Source: Mortierella alpina
Lineage: Eukaryota; Mortierellomycota; Mortierellomycetes; Mortierellales; Mortierellaceae
Assembly: GCA_029449245.1 (NCBI GenBank)
Contig: JANATF010000007.1
Span: 992,001-1,056,000, forward strand
Reading direction: 5' to 3'
Length of the DNA: 64,000 bases
This document shows, piece by piece, positions 32,978-44,600 of the stretch (the stretch's first letter is position 1; every line of letters starts with the position of its first letter). Position numbers and translations under genes: made by a program. Below the pieces are notes generated by a model. That model worked only from the letters and a program-made list of their open reading frames with translations, did no database searches and had not been told where the DNA came from.

Positions 32978-33734
32978 ATGAACAACCGCCAAAACGTGAG
33001 CAACTCTTCGAATGCTAATTTGCAGACATGGATGGTCCACTTTGGGAACTGCTCTACTGACATGCCTGCTTCTTCCCTTCGTTTTGACAATGGTGCAATA
33101 GGTCCGCTTGCCGCCAGAGGTCAACAGAGCACTTTTCGTTCGGTAAGCGCAGGAGATATTGTACCTTGACAGCAGCGGAGCTGTGATGCATCAATGTATC
33201 GATGCTGGACAGGCTGAGCTTTCAGCAAACCTCCCACCTCGGAGGAGTCAAATTCGTTTTGAAGCATGATGCTTGTGCTGACCTTTTTCTTGCGCGTTCT
33301 GTGCCTTGCACGTTATAGTAACCTGCCATTCAAGATCACACCAGAGGAGATGTACGACATCTTTGGAAAATACGGAGCCATTCGCCAGATCCGTGTAGGA
33401 GACGCCAACGATACAAAAGGAACGGCTTTCGTGATCTATGAGGACATTTTCGACGCCAAAACGGCATATGAACATCTTCAAGGATTCAATATCATGGGAC
33501 GATACCTGATTGTCCTTTACTACCAGCCCAACAAGGTCACAAAGAAGATGAACTTGGCAAGGAAAGAAGAGGAGCTCAAGGAACTGAAGACGTAAGTCGA
33601 ATCGGTTATCAACTCGAACCTTTAGTGGTTGTTGCTTTCCTTTCCCATTCACGACATGTCTGATGCTAACTGATTTAATCGTACTCAATGACTTTGTTCT
33701 CAATAGTCGTTACGGAATTGCAGATGATGATTAA
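32978..33734 (+). CDS. SF3B6: Splicing factor 3B subunit 6 (p14)
   Basis: Four exons, 32978-32995, 33102-33142, 33319-33591 and 33707-33734, 119 aa, close to the usual 125. The protein binds SF3B1 in the U2 snRNP and lies near the branch-site adenosine. After the short first exon (MNNRQN) comes [18 protein letters not shown], the conserved SF3B1-contact start and RNP2. RNP1 is [11 protein letters not shown], preceded by [19 protein letters not shown]. The C-terminal helix is [15 protein letters not shown] and the end is YGIADDD. All phases agree. The gene is head to head with the peptidase gene. Confidence 0.95.
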
Positions 33735-34445
33735 GGAGATGGGCGGCATGCTTTTCTTTCTTAACGGAGGACCATGGATCAACAATTGAAGCCAGCGGGA
33801 CAGGACAGGACAAATTGCGATGTACTAGTGTTTATGACCTCGCCGTTATCACGTTTCTCAAAGTCCAGCCTCCATGTATACTAGCCGACAATAAACCCAC
33901 TGCCAACCCGATAACAAGCAACATCGATATTGTAACGATGCCAACGGTCCTGCCGTATGCAACGTGCGCTTTGTGGAAGCCACCCTTTAACCTCCGTTCA
34001 TACTTGTGCTAAACGTTAATCGTCTCTGCAATCTTCGCCCGAAACAGCAGGACTTGGTGTATAGGTATGCGGTTCTTTGTTTATGGTGGCTATCGTTGTC
34101 ATGGCATTATCTCCTCGACCAGTGTCTGTGTTTTTTCTAGCTGCGTTACATTTGCGGAAACCGTCTAATGGTAAAAGGAACATGCAGTCCGGTCAATACG
34201 AAAACTCGTTGACCTGCAGAGAAAGCACGCCTGCACTCAACAAAGAACACAGTGCTTTTGCGAACCTTTCTTAGACCACCGAGCAATTCCATGCTTGTGG
34301 CAAATTCCTGTGCAACGAGCTCTGGTCTCTCGAGTGCCACTACTTGAACCGATGTTCTCTGAGTTAGTCAACGCTACTCCCTATTACTCCCTAGTTTCTC
34401 TTACAGTTGAATGCCATCCACAGCCCTGTACTCTTTCCAGTGCTA
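33735..34445. other. Intergenic, convergent
   Basis: About 710 bp between the SF3B6 and NSL1 stops. No convincing frame or repeat. Confidence 0.5.
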
Positions 34446-35213
34446 CTAACCGTTTTCCATGTCTTCATTCTGATCCTGTTTGCCCTCCTCGGGTTCGAAT
34501 TCTATCCGGTCTGCCAGCGCGGATTGGCGCTTTATAGCATCATCCAAGAGCATCTTCACCTGCTCAGGAACACGCTTCCTCCGCTCTGCTACTGAGAGTG
34601 TCAATTCTTCGACATGCTGTTGTTGAACCTGTAATCTGCGCGTCAGAGACTCGTCCAGGGGTTCGACGTCTAAAAAATCCGGTGGGGCAAAAAGACATAC
34701 GGACGGTACGGTGATGAATGGTTTGTATCTCGTATTCATTCTCTCATTGGTTTAACAGGTTTTGCTTTGGTGGATGGAGTTTGAGCACCAGAGTGTTTTG
34801 TTTTTCTCGTAATGTGAGGAGGGGAGTTGGGCAAGTTACCTTCGTTCTTGATTGCTTCGTCGTATGGGATTCCGTTGATGTCTATACCGGCGCTTGCCAT
34901 TTTCACCATGTTTTCGAGCCACTAGCATTGAAATTCACCAGGTGAGGAAGGGTTGGAATTGGAGCGGGCTCCGTCAGTATCACAAGAAGGCTGTCCGCTC
35001 CGCATGCACTTGGGGAGTGCATTCGAACCATGGGTGAGTGAGCTGCTGGAGGGTACCGACCTGGTCGAGCATCAGCTGCACTTCCTGCAGGAGCCGCGGG
35101 TCGCTCCGATTCGCGTATTGTTGCTCCAGCATATTGTAGAGTGCCTTGCGCCAGATCTGGGTGATGTACTGGATGTCTGCCTTGGAGGACACGTTGATCT
35201 TTGGAAAGTCCAT
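34446..35213 (-). CDS. NSL1: Mis14/NSL1-like subunit of the MIND kinetochore complex
   Basis: Exons 35213-35061, 34921-34840, 34742-34701 and 34669-34446 give 166 aa in consistent phase. The MIND (Mis12) complex links inner kinetochore to Ndc80 and KNL1. The start MDFPKINVSSKADIQYITQ is typical of Mis14. It continues IWRKALYNMLEQQY, then WLENMVKMASAGIDINGIPYDEA, the conserved middle. The last exon has HVEPLDESLTRRLQ and a coiled-coil run ending VAERRKRVPEQVKMLLDDA. The join between the third and fourth exon needs a candidate intron of about 31 nt (34670-34700) with good donor GTATGT and acceptor TTTTTTAG. Without it the third exon (EYEIQTIHHRTV) and the last exon are in different frames. Donor of exon 1 is also weak. 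Confidence 0.75.
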
Positions 35214-35423
35214 GCTGTGAATGGTGGATGGTCAGCGTCTGCGTCGGTGTTGGAGTGTTCGTGTTGCGTGAGGGATCACAAACGCGGGTCACCTTGAAAT
35301 TTTTGACAGGTCACTTTTTTTGAAAAGGGTCGACTTCATTCTCCGGACCTGAATCCTCTCTCGTTTCTTCTTTTTATTCTTGCGCGCTCTGCTATCTACA
35401 TATAAACATCCAAGTTCACATCT

Positions 35424-36285
35424 TTAACCATCCAGCTGGATCAAAGACTCCTGGGGCTGCTTGTTGAGCAGCTCAGCAGGGACCTTCTCATGCAGGAATG
35501 AGGTGCAGTACATGCACTTGACAGCATTGAGAGGCACGTTGGCACTGCACCAGGGGCAGGTCTGAGTGGCACCCGAGGCAGGAGCAGATTCGGGTTTGGT
35601 GTCATCGACATCGCCGTTGCCGTGCTTGGCCTTGCGTTCCTTGCGTTCCCGACGCAATTTCCTGACGCGGTTGACAATGAGGATGATCAAAAAGAGAGTG
35701 ATAGCGACGAGAACAAAGTTGATGGCCGTCAAGAGGAAGCGACCCACGTTTTCGGTCACGGCTCCGTCTGCCTGGGCCTTTTCAGGGGTCTCGTAAGGCC
35801 CGCCTTCATTTCCGGGGCGGAGCACAATGAACCAGTTCTCCAAGTTGGATCCTAAATGATCACACAAAGAAGGGGCGGGGGGTAGGGGCGCGTCAGGCGT
35901 GCGAAACCAAACCATCCTGTTATCGGGTGATTGTACAACCACCAAAAGCTTGCAAAGGACATCAAAAAAAAACTTACCTGCAATGACTAGACCCAGGGGT
36001 GGCGTCAAGATATCATCGACGAAGCTCGACAGAACCTTGGAGAAGGCACCTCCAATGACGAGACCCTGTAATCGAGGTGAACAAAAGTAAAAGCGCGATC
36101 AACCACTGTCTCGCCACGAGTCGCGGTCAACGAAACACCAAAAGACTGGTTTGTGTTTTGGGCTGAGAATGAGAAGCGAATGGGGTACTTACCACGCCGA
36201 GATCGATGATGTTACCTTGCTGAATGAACTCTGTGAATTCATGCCACACCCCCGAGTTCTTGACGCGCTCGGTAAGTTTTGTCAT
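35424..36285 (-). CDS. MscL-type mechanosensitive channel with C-terminal zinc ribbon
   Basis: Three exons, 36285-36193, 36065-35978 and 35851-35424, 202 aa. MscL forms a pentameric, large-conductance pore that opens under membrane tension to release solutes. The N-terminal helix and first transmembrane helix read EFTEFIQQGNIIDLGVGLVI, then GGAFSKVLSSFVDDILTPPL, which match the bacterial MscL consensus. The second membrane helix is FLLTAINFVLVAITLFLIIL, followed by basic RVRKLRRERKERKAK. Beyond the usual channel length of about 140 residues is a zinc ribbon, CPWCSANVPLNAVKCMYC, with two CxxC pairs. The periplasmic-loop equivalent is longer (SNLENWFIVLRPGNEGGPYE). Spliceosomal introns show it is a nuclear fungal gene. 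Which fungal membrane it sits in is not clear; no signal peptide is seen. Confidence 0.9.
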
Positions 36286-36826
36286 TGTTAAACTGTAGAT
36301 AGTGTTTAAGAGAGAATCAAACGTGGCCTAGACCAAGTGGAGGAAAGAGGAAAGTGAGGAGCAAAAGAGAGTGAAGGACGGAAGAGAAGAGAAGAGAGAA
36401 AAAATACTGAAGTATAGTACAGCACGCGAACAGAGTTTTTTTTCTGTGCCTGTGGCTGGAAGGCGAAGCCAGGTTGAAAGCTGTCGATGCAAGGCGACGT
36501 ATTCTTCCCAGGGATGGAAACCATCGCTGTACAACTCTTGTCATACCCCCTGCCTCAATCTCGACAATTCACCCGCCACAACAAGATGGACAGAGTGAGA
36601 GGGTGGGGACGCGATTAAGTAAGGAAAGCTTGTCGGAGAAGGCGCGAGGAAAGTGCGGGACAAAAAAAAACCTTGTGTCCCCTTTGCCGTGCCCAAGGTC
36701 ATGCCCACCATTGTCTGTTTAACTCGCGTTTGCTGAAGGGAGCACACCATAGGCGATCATCTAGAACTTAAGGTTATTGACGATGGTCATCTGTCTTTTC
36801 ATGCAAAGGATGTGATCAAGGAAAGG

Positions 36827-36860
36827 GTGCCATCGATGCATATGTGCCATCGATGCATAT
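36827..36860 (+). repeat. 17-bp tandem duplication
   Basis: Two exact head-to-tail copies of GTGCCATCGATGCATAT followed by GTGCC. Each unit contains the palindromes CATCGATG and ATGCAT. Confidence 0.9.
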
Positions 36861-37389
36861 GTGCCTTTTACAGACCTGCGAGAGGGGTGCGCAATTGAAT
36901 GAGATATTACAATGAGGAGTGGGTCTTGATCTAAAAAGACCGACCACCTTGCCGAGTTAGCATTGAGGGCGACCAAGTGTCTTTAGCCTAGGGCCCAACT
37001 TTAGCCAGCTGGAAGACCGCGCCGGAACAAGCTGGGCGCCCAAGGAGGCGTCGACTTTGAGTCAACCGCAGACGTCGTCGAGTAAGAAAATTCTAAAGGT
37101 CGAAAAAGGGCTGCGCGTCATTGGATCAAACCGGGTCGCCGACACGGAGGCATTCATTCGAAAGTGAGCAAGAGTAGAAAATAGAAAAAGAATGCGCAAT
37201 GAAGAATCGACTGCAGCATGTGGTGTCCTGCGCTCATCGAGAGCCTTTCCATTTGGAAGTGCGTGGCATAGGTTTGACTTGCATGAAGAGTGGGCTGTAG
37301 CCGCTGTGAAATAGTCCGAGGAGTCAGGTACCCGTGCGACCGAGAAGCGCAACGGTCGAAGTAGGCTGAGAGCGGCTTTACGTACTGTC

Positions 37390-37398
37390 ATATATAAG
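37390..37398 (+). promoter_or_regulatory. TATA-like element for ATG5
   Basis: ATATATAAG lies about 115 bp ahead of the ATG5 start codon, with an initiator-like pyrimidine and A mix about 35 bp downstream. Position and sequence fit a TATA box; this is inference. Confidence 0.4.
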
Positions 37399-37510
37399 AG
37401 GCCACGTTGCCAACCATGCAGTTCATACGTTCATAGCAGCTCAGCACGGACACACACCCTCTTGATAAACAAACGTTTACCCCTCCTTCCTCAACCGATC
37501 GTCACCACTC

Positions 37511-38864
37511 ATGGCCAGCCAAAGCAACGCACCCATCGCCGCCTACAACCATGTAGCAAGGGTCGTCTGGAATGGATCTCTCCCTATTCAGTTCACATGG
37601 AGCAAGGCTGAAGCCCGAGGATTTGAACTCGGGCCACTCTTGGTACAGCGCCACGTTCACTATGATGACGGCGCAACATGACTTTTGGCAAAGTCTCGTA
37701 TGGGCAACGCTAACAGGGGCTGATCTTTTACTACACTAGATCGAGGCGCCGCGTTGCTCGTACCTCTCCAGCGTCAATAATCAGGTCTGCAGACACTTTG
37801 GTGGCAAGGTTCCTCAGTCCTTGTCCGATGTGTGGTACGAATACGAGGGAACGCCATTGAAGTGGTAAGCACGACACTTAAATGGCACATTGCACTCTCC
37901 ACTCTCCAACGTACCTGACCACCCACATCGCACGACTCACCCATTACATTCATCCAGGCACTATCCCATTGGCCTCCTATACGATATTCACGTCCTGCAG
38001 TTACACTCGCAAAAGGCAAGCGAGGTGTCCATGCCATGGAAGATCACCGTACACTTTCAAGACTTTCCAGCCGATAAGCTGATCAGGCACTTGACTGCTG
38101 ATAGTAGCCACGACAACTTCATGTCAATGATTAAAGAGGTAAAAACGAAAACATAGTTTGATACGCGGCATCACACATGAAGAATAGTCTAGGCATAGTG
38201 TAACCTTTAACCAACTGGGTCTTGATTGCTTACCTCTGTCAATATTTAAGGCAGAGTACCTTCGTAATGGTTCTACAAAGAAGGTTATAAATATGTCCAT
38301 GGCGGATCAGACACAGCTTTGGGATGGTCTTTGGTCCAGTAAGCGCACAATTTGGCCTGACTTTGATATATGTGGATCGTATGTTAAGTTGAGAGAATAA
38401 CGTCTTATTAACTAGTTCCCGCCATACACGCGCTTTTCTAGAAAGCTACGATCTTTTCTGGGGCATGAACCAGAGGCTAGTGACAAACGATGGGCTGTCC
38501 ATCAGGCACCTCCCTATTCGAATCTATCTGCCTGAAAACTGCCCTGTACTCCAAGAACCAGTCTCGCCCATGGATGAAAACGGTAAGCAGAGGGTAGGGT
38601 GCCGAGTCGGTGGTATCGTTCACTCACTATCCTTACTCATTCTTATATTTCCTTGTTGCCGTAGATCAACCACGAACACTACGACAGATCCTTCACTTAG
38701 CGCTACCCGACCTCTTCCCTTTTAACTCGCCCCCGGTAGCGCAGGCCATTATCCATGGGATTACCCCCAACCTCGACACCAGCGCGCTATGGCTCGCTCA
38801 AAATATGGCCTATCCTGATAACTTTCTTCACATTGTAGTCGCGGTGATGGAGGGTCCCGAATAA
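37511..38864 (+). CDS. ATG5: Autophagy protein 5
   Basis: Six exons: 37511-37642, 37740-37864, 37958-38138, 38251-38338, 38442-38582 and 38665-38864, 288 aa. ATG5 is conjugated to ATG12 and with ATG16 forms the enzyme that attaches ATG8 to phosphatidylethanolamine on forming autophagosomes. The first ubiquitin-like domain starts ARVVWNGSLPIQFTWSK; HYPIGLLYDI and WKITVHFQDFPADKLI follow. The lysine in SMIKEAEYL, at the end of exon 3, matches the ATG12 acceptor site. The second ubiquitin-like domain includes LSIRHLPIRIYLP, TLRQILHLALPDLFP and VAQAIIHGITPNLDTSALWL. All splice phases agree. The TRF4 gene begins about 120 bp downstream on the same strand. Confidence 0.95.
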
Positions 38865-38985
38865 AATCTCTCTTACAATATTTAAGGGGCCGAGCCTTCG
38901 TTCCTCCCTACCAGGAGGCGTCGCCCATTGCTGCGTTCGCTCTTTCGACATTACACAAGTGTTCTTCACGTTTTTCAATCATTGT

Positions 38986-41002
38986 ATGTCAAAGGATAAA
39001 CATCATCGCACTGGAAACCTGAACCACAACACGTCGTCGTCGTCGATGGCGAGTCAAGACAACAACAGCCAGACGAGGGGCTCTTCGGATATGGAAGTTT
39101 CCAGCGGAGAAGAGGATAATATATACCACGCTACCACGACACCCTCGGCCTTACCAGCGAGTGGCAAACTCACGACAGATTCAATGAAAAACGGCACCGA
39201 CTTTATTGCGTTTGAATTCAGTGACAATGACGACCAGAGCGACGTTAAGAAACCCATCGGCCAGAAACGCAAGCGGTCGCCAAACCACGACTCGGAGGAT
39301 GATTTACCAGCCTTTCCAGAGGGCTGTCCATGGATGGGCCGCACAGTCTATTCGGATATGAACTCGGTGCCGGCCATGTTGACTCAGGAGGTCAAGGACT
39401 TTGTCCGGTACCTCAGCCCTACAGATGAGGAACATCAAGTTCGGCTCTATATTCTTAAGAGGATCGAGCAGTCCGTCCAGTCAATATGGTCCGACGCCCA
39501 AGTCGCAGTGTTTGGAAGCTTTGATACGAAACTATACCTGCCCACAAGGTAACCAAGTAATTGAATTTAATCTAACAACTGCAAGAATCTGAAGGAATAC
39601 ATGCTATGAGATATTGATGAGCACTCCTTCATGTAGTGATATGGACATTGTCGTGCTGCGGGACAGAGACATTACAAAGCAGGATCTGCACATGCTGGCC
39701 GGTCATCTCCGCACAGGGATGGTTGGTATGGATGTTCGGGCGATTGTGGGTGCAAGAGTGCCCTTGGTCAAGTTCAAGGAGACGCTTACTGGCATCCCTG
39801 TCGACATCTCGTTCAACATCACCAGTGGCATCCAGAGCGCGGATGCTATTCGCAAATATCTTGAAGAACAACCCGCGTTGCGACCATTGACAATGATCAT
39901 TAAGCATTTCCTGACGCTAAAGGTAAATGAAAAGTTTGGCGCTTGTGACGGCGAAGATGTCTCGAATACTCACTCATTACTCACCGTATTCACCTGTTAG
40001 GGTCATAACGAGCCCTTCCTTGGAGGCTTAGGGTCATACACGACCATTTTAATGATCCTTAGCTTCCTTCAGATGCATCCTCAGATCCAGGGAAGGATGA
40101 TCGACGCAGAGGAGAATCTGGGGGTGCTCCTGATAGAGTTTTTTGAGCTCTATGGCATGTGCTTTAATTACAATGATGTTGGGATCGCAGTAACGGATGG
40201 TGGATCCTATTTCGATAAGCAGCGGCATTACACCTCTGTGAGAGGCGCCAACAAAGTCGGTCGACAGGGGTCCGGAGGAATATTTTTACGATGCATTGAT
40301 CCCAACGACGCGGAAAACGACACGGCATCTAGTTCTCACAATTTCAGAGCCGTACGGAAGGCGTTTGTTGAGGCGTATGTGAACTTGACGGAAAATGTGC
40401 GGCGACGGGACAGAAATCTTTTTGGTCCGCAAGACTACAATGATCGACGATCCGACCGGAAAGCCAGGCGCAGAGGTGCCATTGAGCAGGTCTCCCTCAT
40501 TGAGAATGTCTTGGCCATGCCGCAGAGTACACTCCAACACAGGAGACACCTCAGGAAAGTCTATGAGGGTACGGTTCAGAGACAACTCGATCTCTCTCTC
40601 CAAACTGAACTTGCAGCCAGAGAGTGCATACAAGATCAAGGTATTGTGACGGAACGGACTCGACAGAAAGAAAGGAAGCCAGACGCTGCTGAGGATCCGC
40701 GGCAAATGAAACTGGCCAGTGGCCGCAAGAAGCCGAATCTGGACAAGGTTGTGGCGCCAAGAATAGCTCCTCTCCGAGATGTCCAGTTCATCCAAGTGGA
40801 CGACTCGGAGGAAGAAGATGGCGCCTACTTTGATGATCTTATGAAGCAAGGAGCGGCGGAATATGGGGACAGCGACCACGACGATGCCGAGGACGACCGT
40901 GGCAGTCAACAGGGTATCTCTGGGCACAATAACCCAGGAAATGTCAACTCTTCCGAGGACTCTATCTCACTCCCACAACTTACAGCGCACTTCATAAACT
41001 GA
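38986..41002 (+). CDS. TRF4: Non-canonical poly(A) polymerase, TRF4/PAPD5 type
   Basis: Three exons, 38986-39548, 39637-39922 and 40001-41002, 616 aa. In yeast this nucleotidyltransferase is the catalytic subunit of TRAMP, adding short A tails to aberrant nuclear RNAs for exosome decay. The first 110 residues are Ser/Asp-rich with basic GQKRKRSP. The catalytic signature spans intron 1: VFGSFDTKLYLPTSDMDIVV, giving GS and the D.D pair, and the third carboxylate lies near GIPVDISFN. The PAP-associated domain includes GHNEPFLGGLGSYTTILMIL and FDKQRHYTSV. The tail is basic, then acidic (DDSEEEDGAYFDD). I chose the ATG at 38986; an in-frame ATG at 38959 would add nine residues and lies close to the ATG5 stop. 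Cytoplasmic or chromatin roles cannot be excluded. Confidence 0.92.
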
Positions 41003-41603
41003 TGAAATATTCGAGACAGCACCGTATTTCCCACCATTGCCGTAATTCCAGGCATAATTACATCACAGTACTTCCTGTCGCGTGGCTTCCCCTGCCTTTA
41101 TCCTGACCTGTTTGCCTCCACACGACTCCTTCACACCATCACGAACCTGCCTCGCGCCTCGCTCCTGGCTAGCCACAACGCTTTTTCCGACCCTGTCTGC
41201 TCAGCACTGCTCACTGCACCTCATCCCCGCGCCCCTTCATTCCCTCCGTTTCCTCACGACCGATTGAAGCTGCCAGTGGCCAACAGCAGCTCCATCCTCA
41301 GCTCGGATTACAACTCGGCCGCTACGACCTCGACCTTGTTCACCACGCTCACCCTCACTGGTCTCATCACTCCATACCATCCATATCCACACACAGTCCT
41401 GTGCCTTTTCTCGTCCCTGGGATACTCATAGCCTTTCCCGCCAAAGTACTTGCCTTTTTCTTTTTTCATTGCGCTCAGACGCATACCGCACAGAACAAGT
41501 TTGTGTTCAGTTAACGCGAACCAAAAAGAAAAAAAAACCTCCACGTACCTGATAAGCCTATCCGAATCGGCACCCCTGTTTGCGACATAACTTGGACTCA
41601 AAC
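41003..41603. other. Intergenic and 5' leader of the XMAP215 gene
   Basis: About 600 bp, C- and T-rich, without a convincing frame. It probably holds the TRF4 3' UTR and the XMAP215 promoter. Confidence 0.5.
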
Positions 41604-44600
41604 ATGGACGAATTCGGAGGAGGTGCGCCGGAAGAAAACTTCAGCTCCATCCCAGTCCAAGAGAGGCTGGACCACAAGGTAACATTCGTCTCCTCGCCTT
41701 CGAATCGGGAATGTGCAGGTTTGATTCTAAACTGTACAACTGACTCGCCATCCGTCTTTGTGCTGGCCGTCAAATGTCCATAACAGAACTGGAAGGCGCG
41801 CGTGTCTGCTTACGAGGAACTGGCCAAGCTCTTTCGGACCACCGTAGAAGAGTCTGATTTTAGGCGCTATGAGGGATCGCTACGAAAGATTGCCCTGGAT
41901 TCGAATGCAGTGGCCCAGGAGTCTGGATTGACCACTCTTATTCAGTTTGTGGAGAATGCGCAAGATCCCAACAGGTACTGTCTGGCTCTCAAGTGAGCTA
42001 CAGCAACGGAGAAACGGAGAAGACTGGGATATGGCGCCAACGGCAACTTTTCTCCCTGCTTTGCGAGCGGTGTTATTTGTTTTTCTGGTTGCGGGTGTTG
42101 ACGCGACTCCTTTTTTTTTCTTCTTTTATCCCATATGACCCGATGATGCGGCACAGGACTAGAAATACCGTCGTCCCAGCCGTTGTCGAAAAATGCCTTT
42201 CGTCCACGCGGACAGGAACGAAAACCAAGGCACTGGATCTGATTCTTCTATATGTCGAGGCGGACAGCCCAGATCCTGTCATTGTAAGTGCTAACGGACA
42301 TGCCGATGGATGTGATGATCATTTTGCTGCGTTGAAAGTCAAGCCTCTCACTCCCGGTTCAAATCCTCTCTGTCATGATCAACAGGAAGACGTTCTACCA
42401 GGGTTGGCAGCAAAGTTACCTAAACTCGTGGCTACAACGACCAATGCTCTCGCTGCGATTGTCCGGTACGTTCTGCAATATGGTCTTCGTACGATAGGCC
42501 TCAAACATGGAACAGGAATCACACACTGACTGGAACAATCTTGCGTGAACCATTAGCACCTTTGGCGTCAAGAACCTCAATGTGAAACCACTCATAAAGA
42601 AACTTCCACCACTTTTCGGTCACTCGGACAAGAATGTCCGCGCCGAGGCTAGTGCTCTTACAATAGAACTCTACCGCTGGCTAGGAAAAGCCATCTTGCC
42701 ATCCTTGGAGGAGTTGAAGCCGGTTCAGCTGAAGGAATTGACAGAGGCGTTCGAGAAATTGCCGGACGAGAAACCGACTCAGCTGAAATACCTCAAATCA
42801 CAGCAGGCAGAGATGGCAGCAGCAGCAGCGGCTGGCGGTGAAGATGGAGCAGAAGATGAAGACGAAGACGAGGAGATGGCCATCGTGGATGAGCTAGATC
42901 TGTTTGACCCAGTGGATGTCAGTGCCAAGATGGAAAGCAACTTTTACGAGCTATTGGCGTCCAAGAAGTGGCAGGAAAGGAAAGAGGCATTGGACGGGCT
43001 CCTGGTCCATTGTAAAGCTCAAAAGATCCTTGACAACCACTACTCAGAGCTGGTCGGGGCACTCGGAAAGGTACGAGGGACAGCACTTTGCAGCGCTCTA
43101 CTCCAATCGCCAGCTATTGAGTGGAGACTATGTCGATCTAACAAGCCTATTTAAATCCGTATATCACACAGCGCATGGCGGATACCAACATTAATATTGT
43201 CATCGTCGCTGCCAACTGTCTGGAGGGTCTTGCGCGCGGATTGCGGGATAATTTCAACAAATACAAGCCCTCGGTAGCAGGTCTTGTAATGGATCGACTC
43301 AAGGAGCGCAAGGTGACGGTAGTGGAAGCCTTGTCAGGAGCATTAAACGCCATGTATAGCACAGTAAGTAATCAGCAATATCATGAGCAATTCAGTCGAT
43401 GTGGTAGTGCATGCAGTGTGCTGACCATGGTGACCGCCCTACTTTTATAGATACCCTACTCCGAGCTCCTAGAGGATACGGCCGCAAATGCAGTCCATAA
43501 GAATCCACAGATCAGAGCAGAGGTTATTAAGCTGCAGATTCAACGGCTTAAAGAAATCAAGATTGTCCCCTCCAAAGCAGAAATCAAGAATGGCTGTGAG
43601 ATGTTGGTGAAGGCTTTCGACGATGGAGATGCCTCTGTCCGTGAGGCGGCTGCAGAAGCCCTTGGCACCCTGATGAAGTGCTGTGGCGAGAAACCGCTGT
43701 TGGCCTATGTTGAAAAGCTGGACACTGTCAAGATGGGAAAGGTCAAGGAGTATTCCGAAAAGGCTGTTGTAAAAGCCAAGGCAGCCCCTGTTGCGGCGGC
43801 TCCAAAGGCGGCACCTGCCAAGGCGGCACCCCCAAAAGTCCTCACCGCAAAGCCCCTGGCAAAGGTACAGTATTCAAAGGAAGTCCAAGGAATGTAGTCC
43901 TCTTGATGAAAGATTGTTGGTCTCACTGTTGAAATATGTGTGAATGCCATAGAAACCCGCACCAGCAAAGGAAGAGGCACCCGCGAAGAAAGTTGCCCCT
44001 GTTGGAAGGCCGTCTGCGTTGTCGTCGGTCAAGAAGCCTGTGGCCAAGGCAAGCGTGGCAGCATCGGCAAGCAGTGCTGGCGCAGGAGCAAAGAAGGCAG
44101 CTCCAGCTGCAGGTGGATCAAAGAAGGATGACGAGCCTTTGCGATACAAATTTTCCAGCGAGTCGGCCGAGGAGCAGGCTGCTGAATTCTTGACACCGGA
44201 ACTAATTGCAGAGTTTGGTGACTCAAGCTGGAAGGTGCGACTGGAGGCCATGGAAAAGTTGCACGAGCTCGTGGAAAGTAACAGCAACTTTGAGGCGGAG
44301 CTCATCACTCGCGTTTTATCCAAGAAACCTGGTTGGAAGGAGAGCAACTTCCAGGTTACGACCAAACTCTATGGCATTCTCCAGCTCCAAGCCCAAACGC
44401 TGCCAACTTTCTCCAAAGCTTGCGCGGCCTTGACCATTCCAGCCATGATCGACAAGATGGGAGACATCAAACTGAAGAAGGCTGCCGGGGATTGTTTGAC
44501 TGTGTATGCCGAAACATTGTCCCTTCCATTCGTCCTCAGCCAGTCGTACGACCCTCTGAAGAAACTCAAGGCCCCGAAGGCTCTAGCCGACTCCCTGCTC

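Larger units (their letters stand above)
36286..37510. promoter_or_regulatory. Divergent intergenic region, MscL and ATG5
   Basis: About 1.2 kb between two divergent starts. It includes an exact 17-bp tandem duplication at 36827-36860, a TATA-like word at 37391 and CT/GA-rich sequence near 36340-36400. No gene is convincing. Confidence 0.5.

Noticed and set aside
34480-34510. GGTTCGAATTC, like a tRNA B box
   Set aside because: It lies in the last NSL1 exon and no cloverleaf can be drawn around it.
38959-38985. Earlier in-frame ATG for TRF4
   Set aside because: Adds nine hydrophobic residues, lies close to the ATG5 stop, and the ATG at 38986 is a better fit; cannot be fully excluded.
42340-42380. 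GGTTCAAATCC, like a tRNA B box
   Set aside because: No A box, no acceptor-stem pairing, and it lies in an intron of the XMAP215 gene.
43070-43171. Read-through coding between XMAP215 exons 5 and 6
   Set aside because: The frame ends in a stop; splicing GTACGA to CACAG restores the TOG2 sequence.
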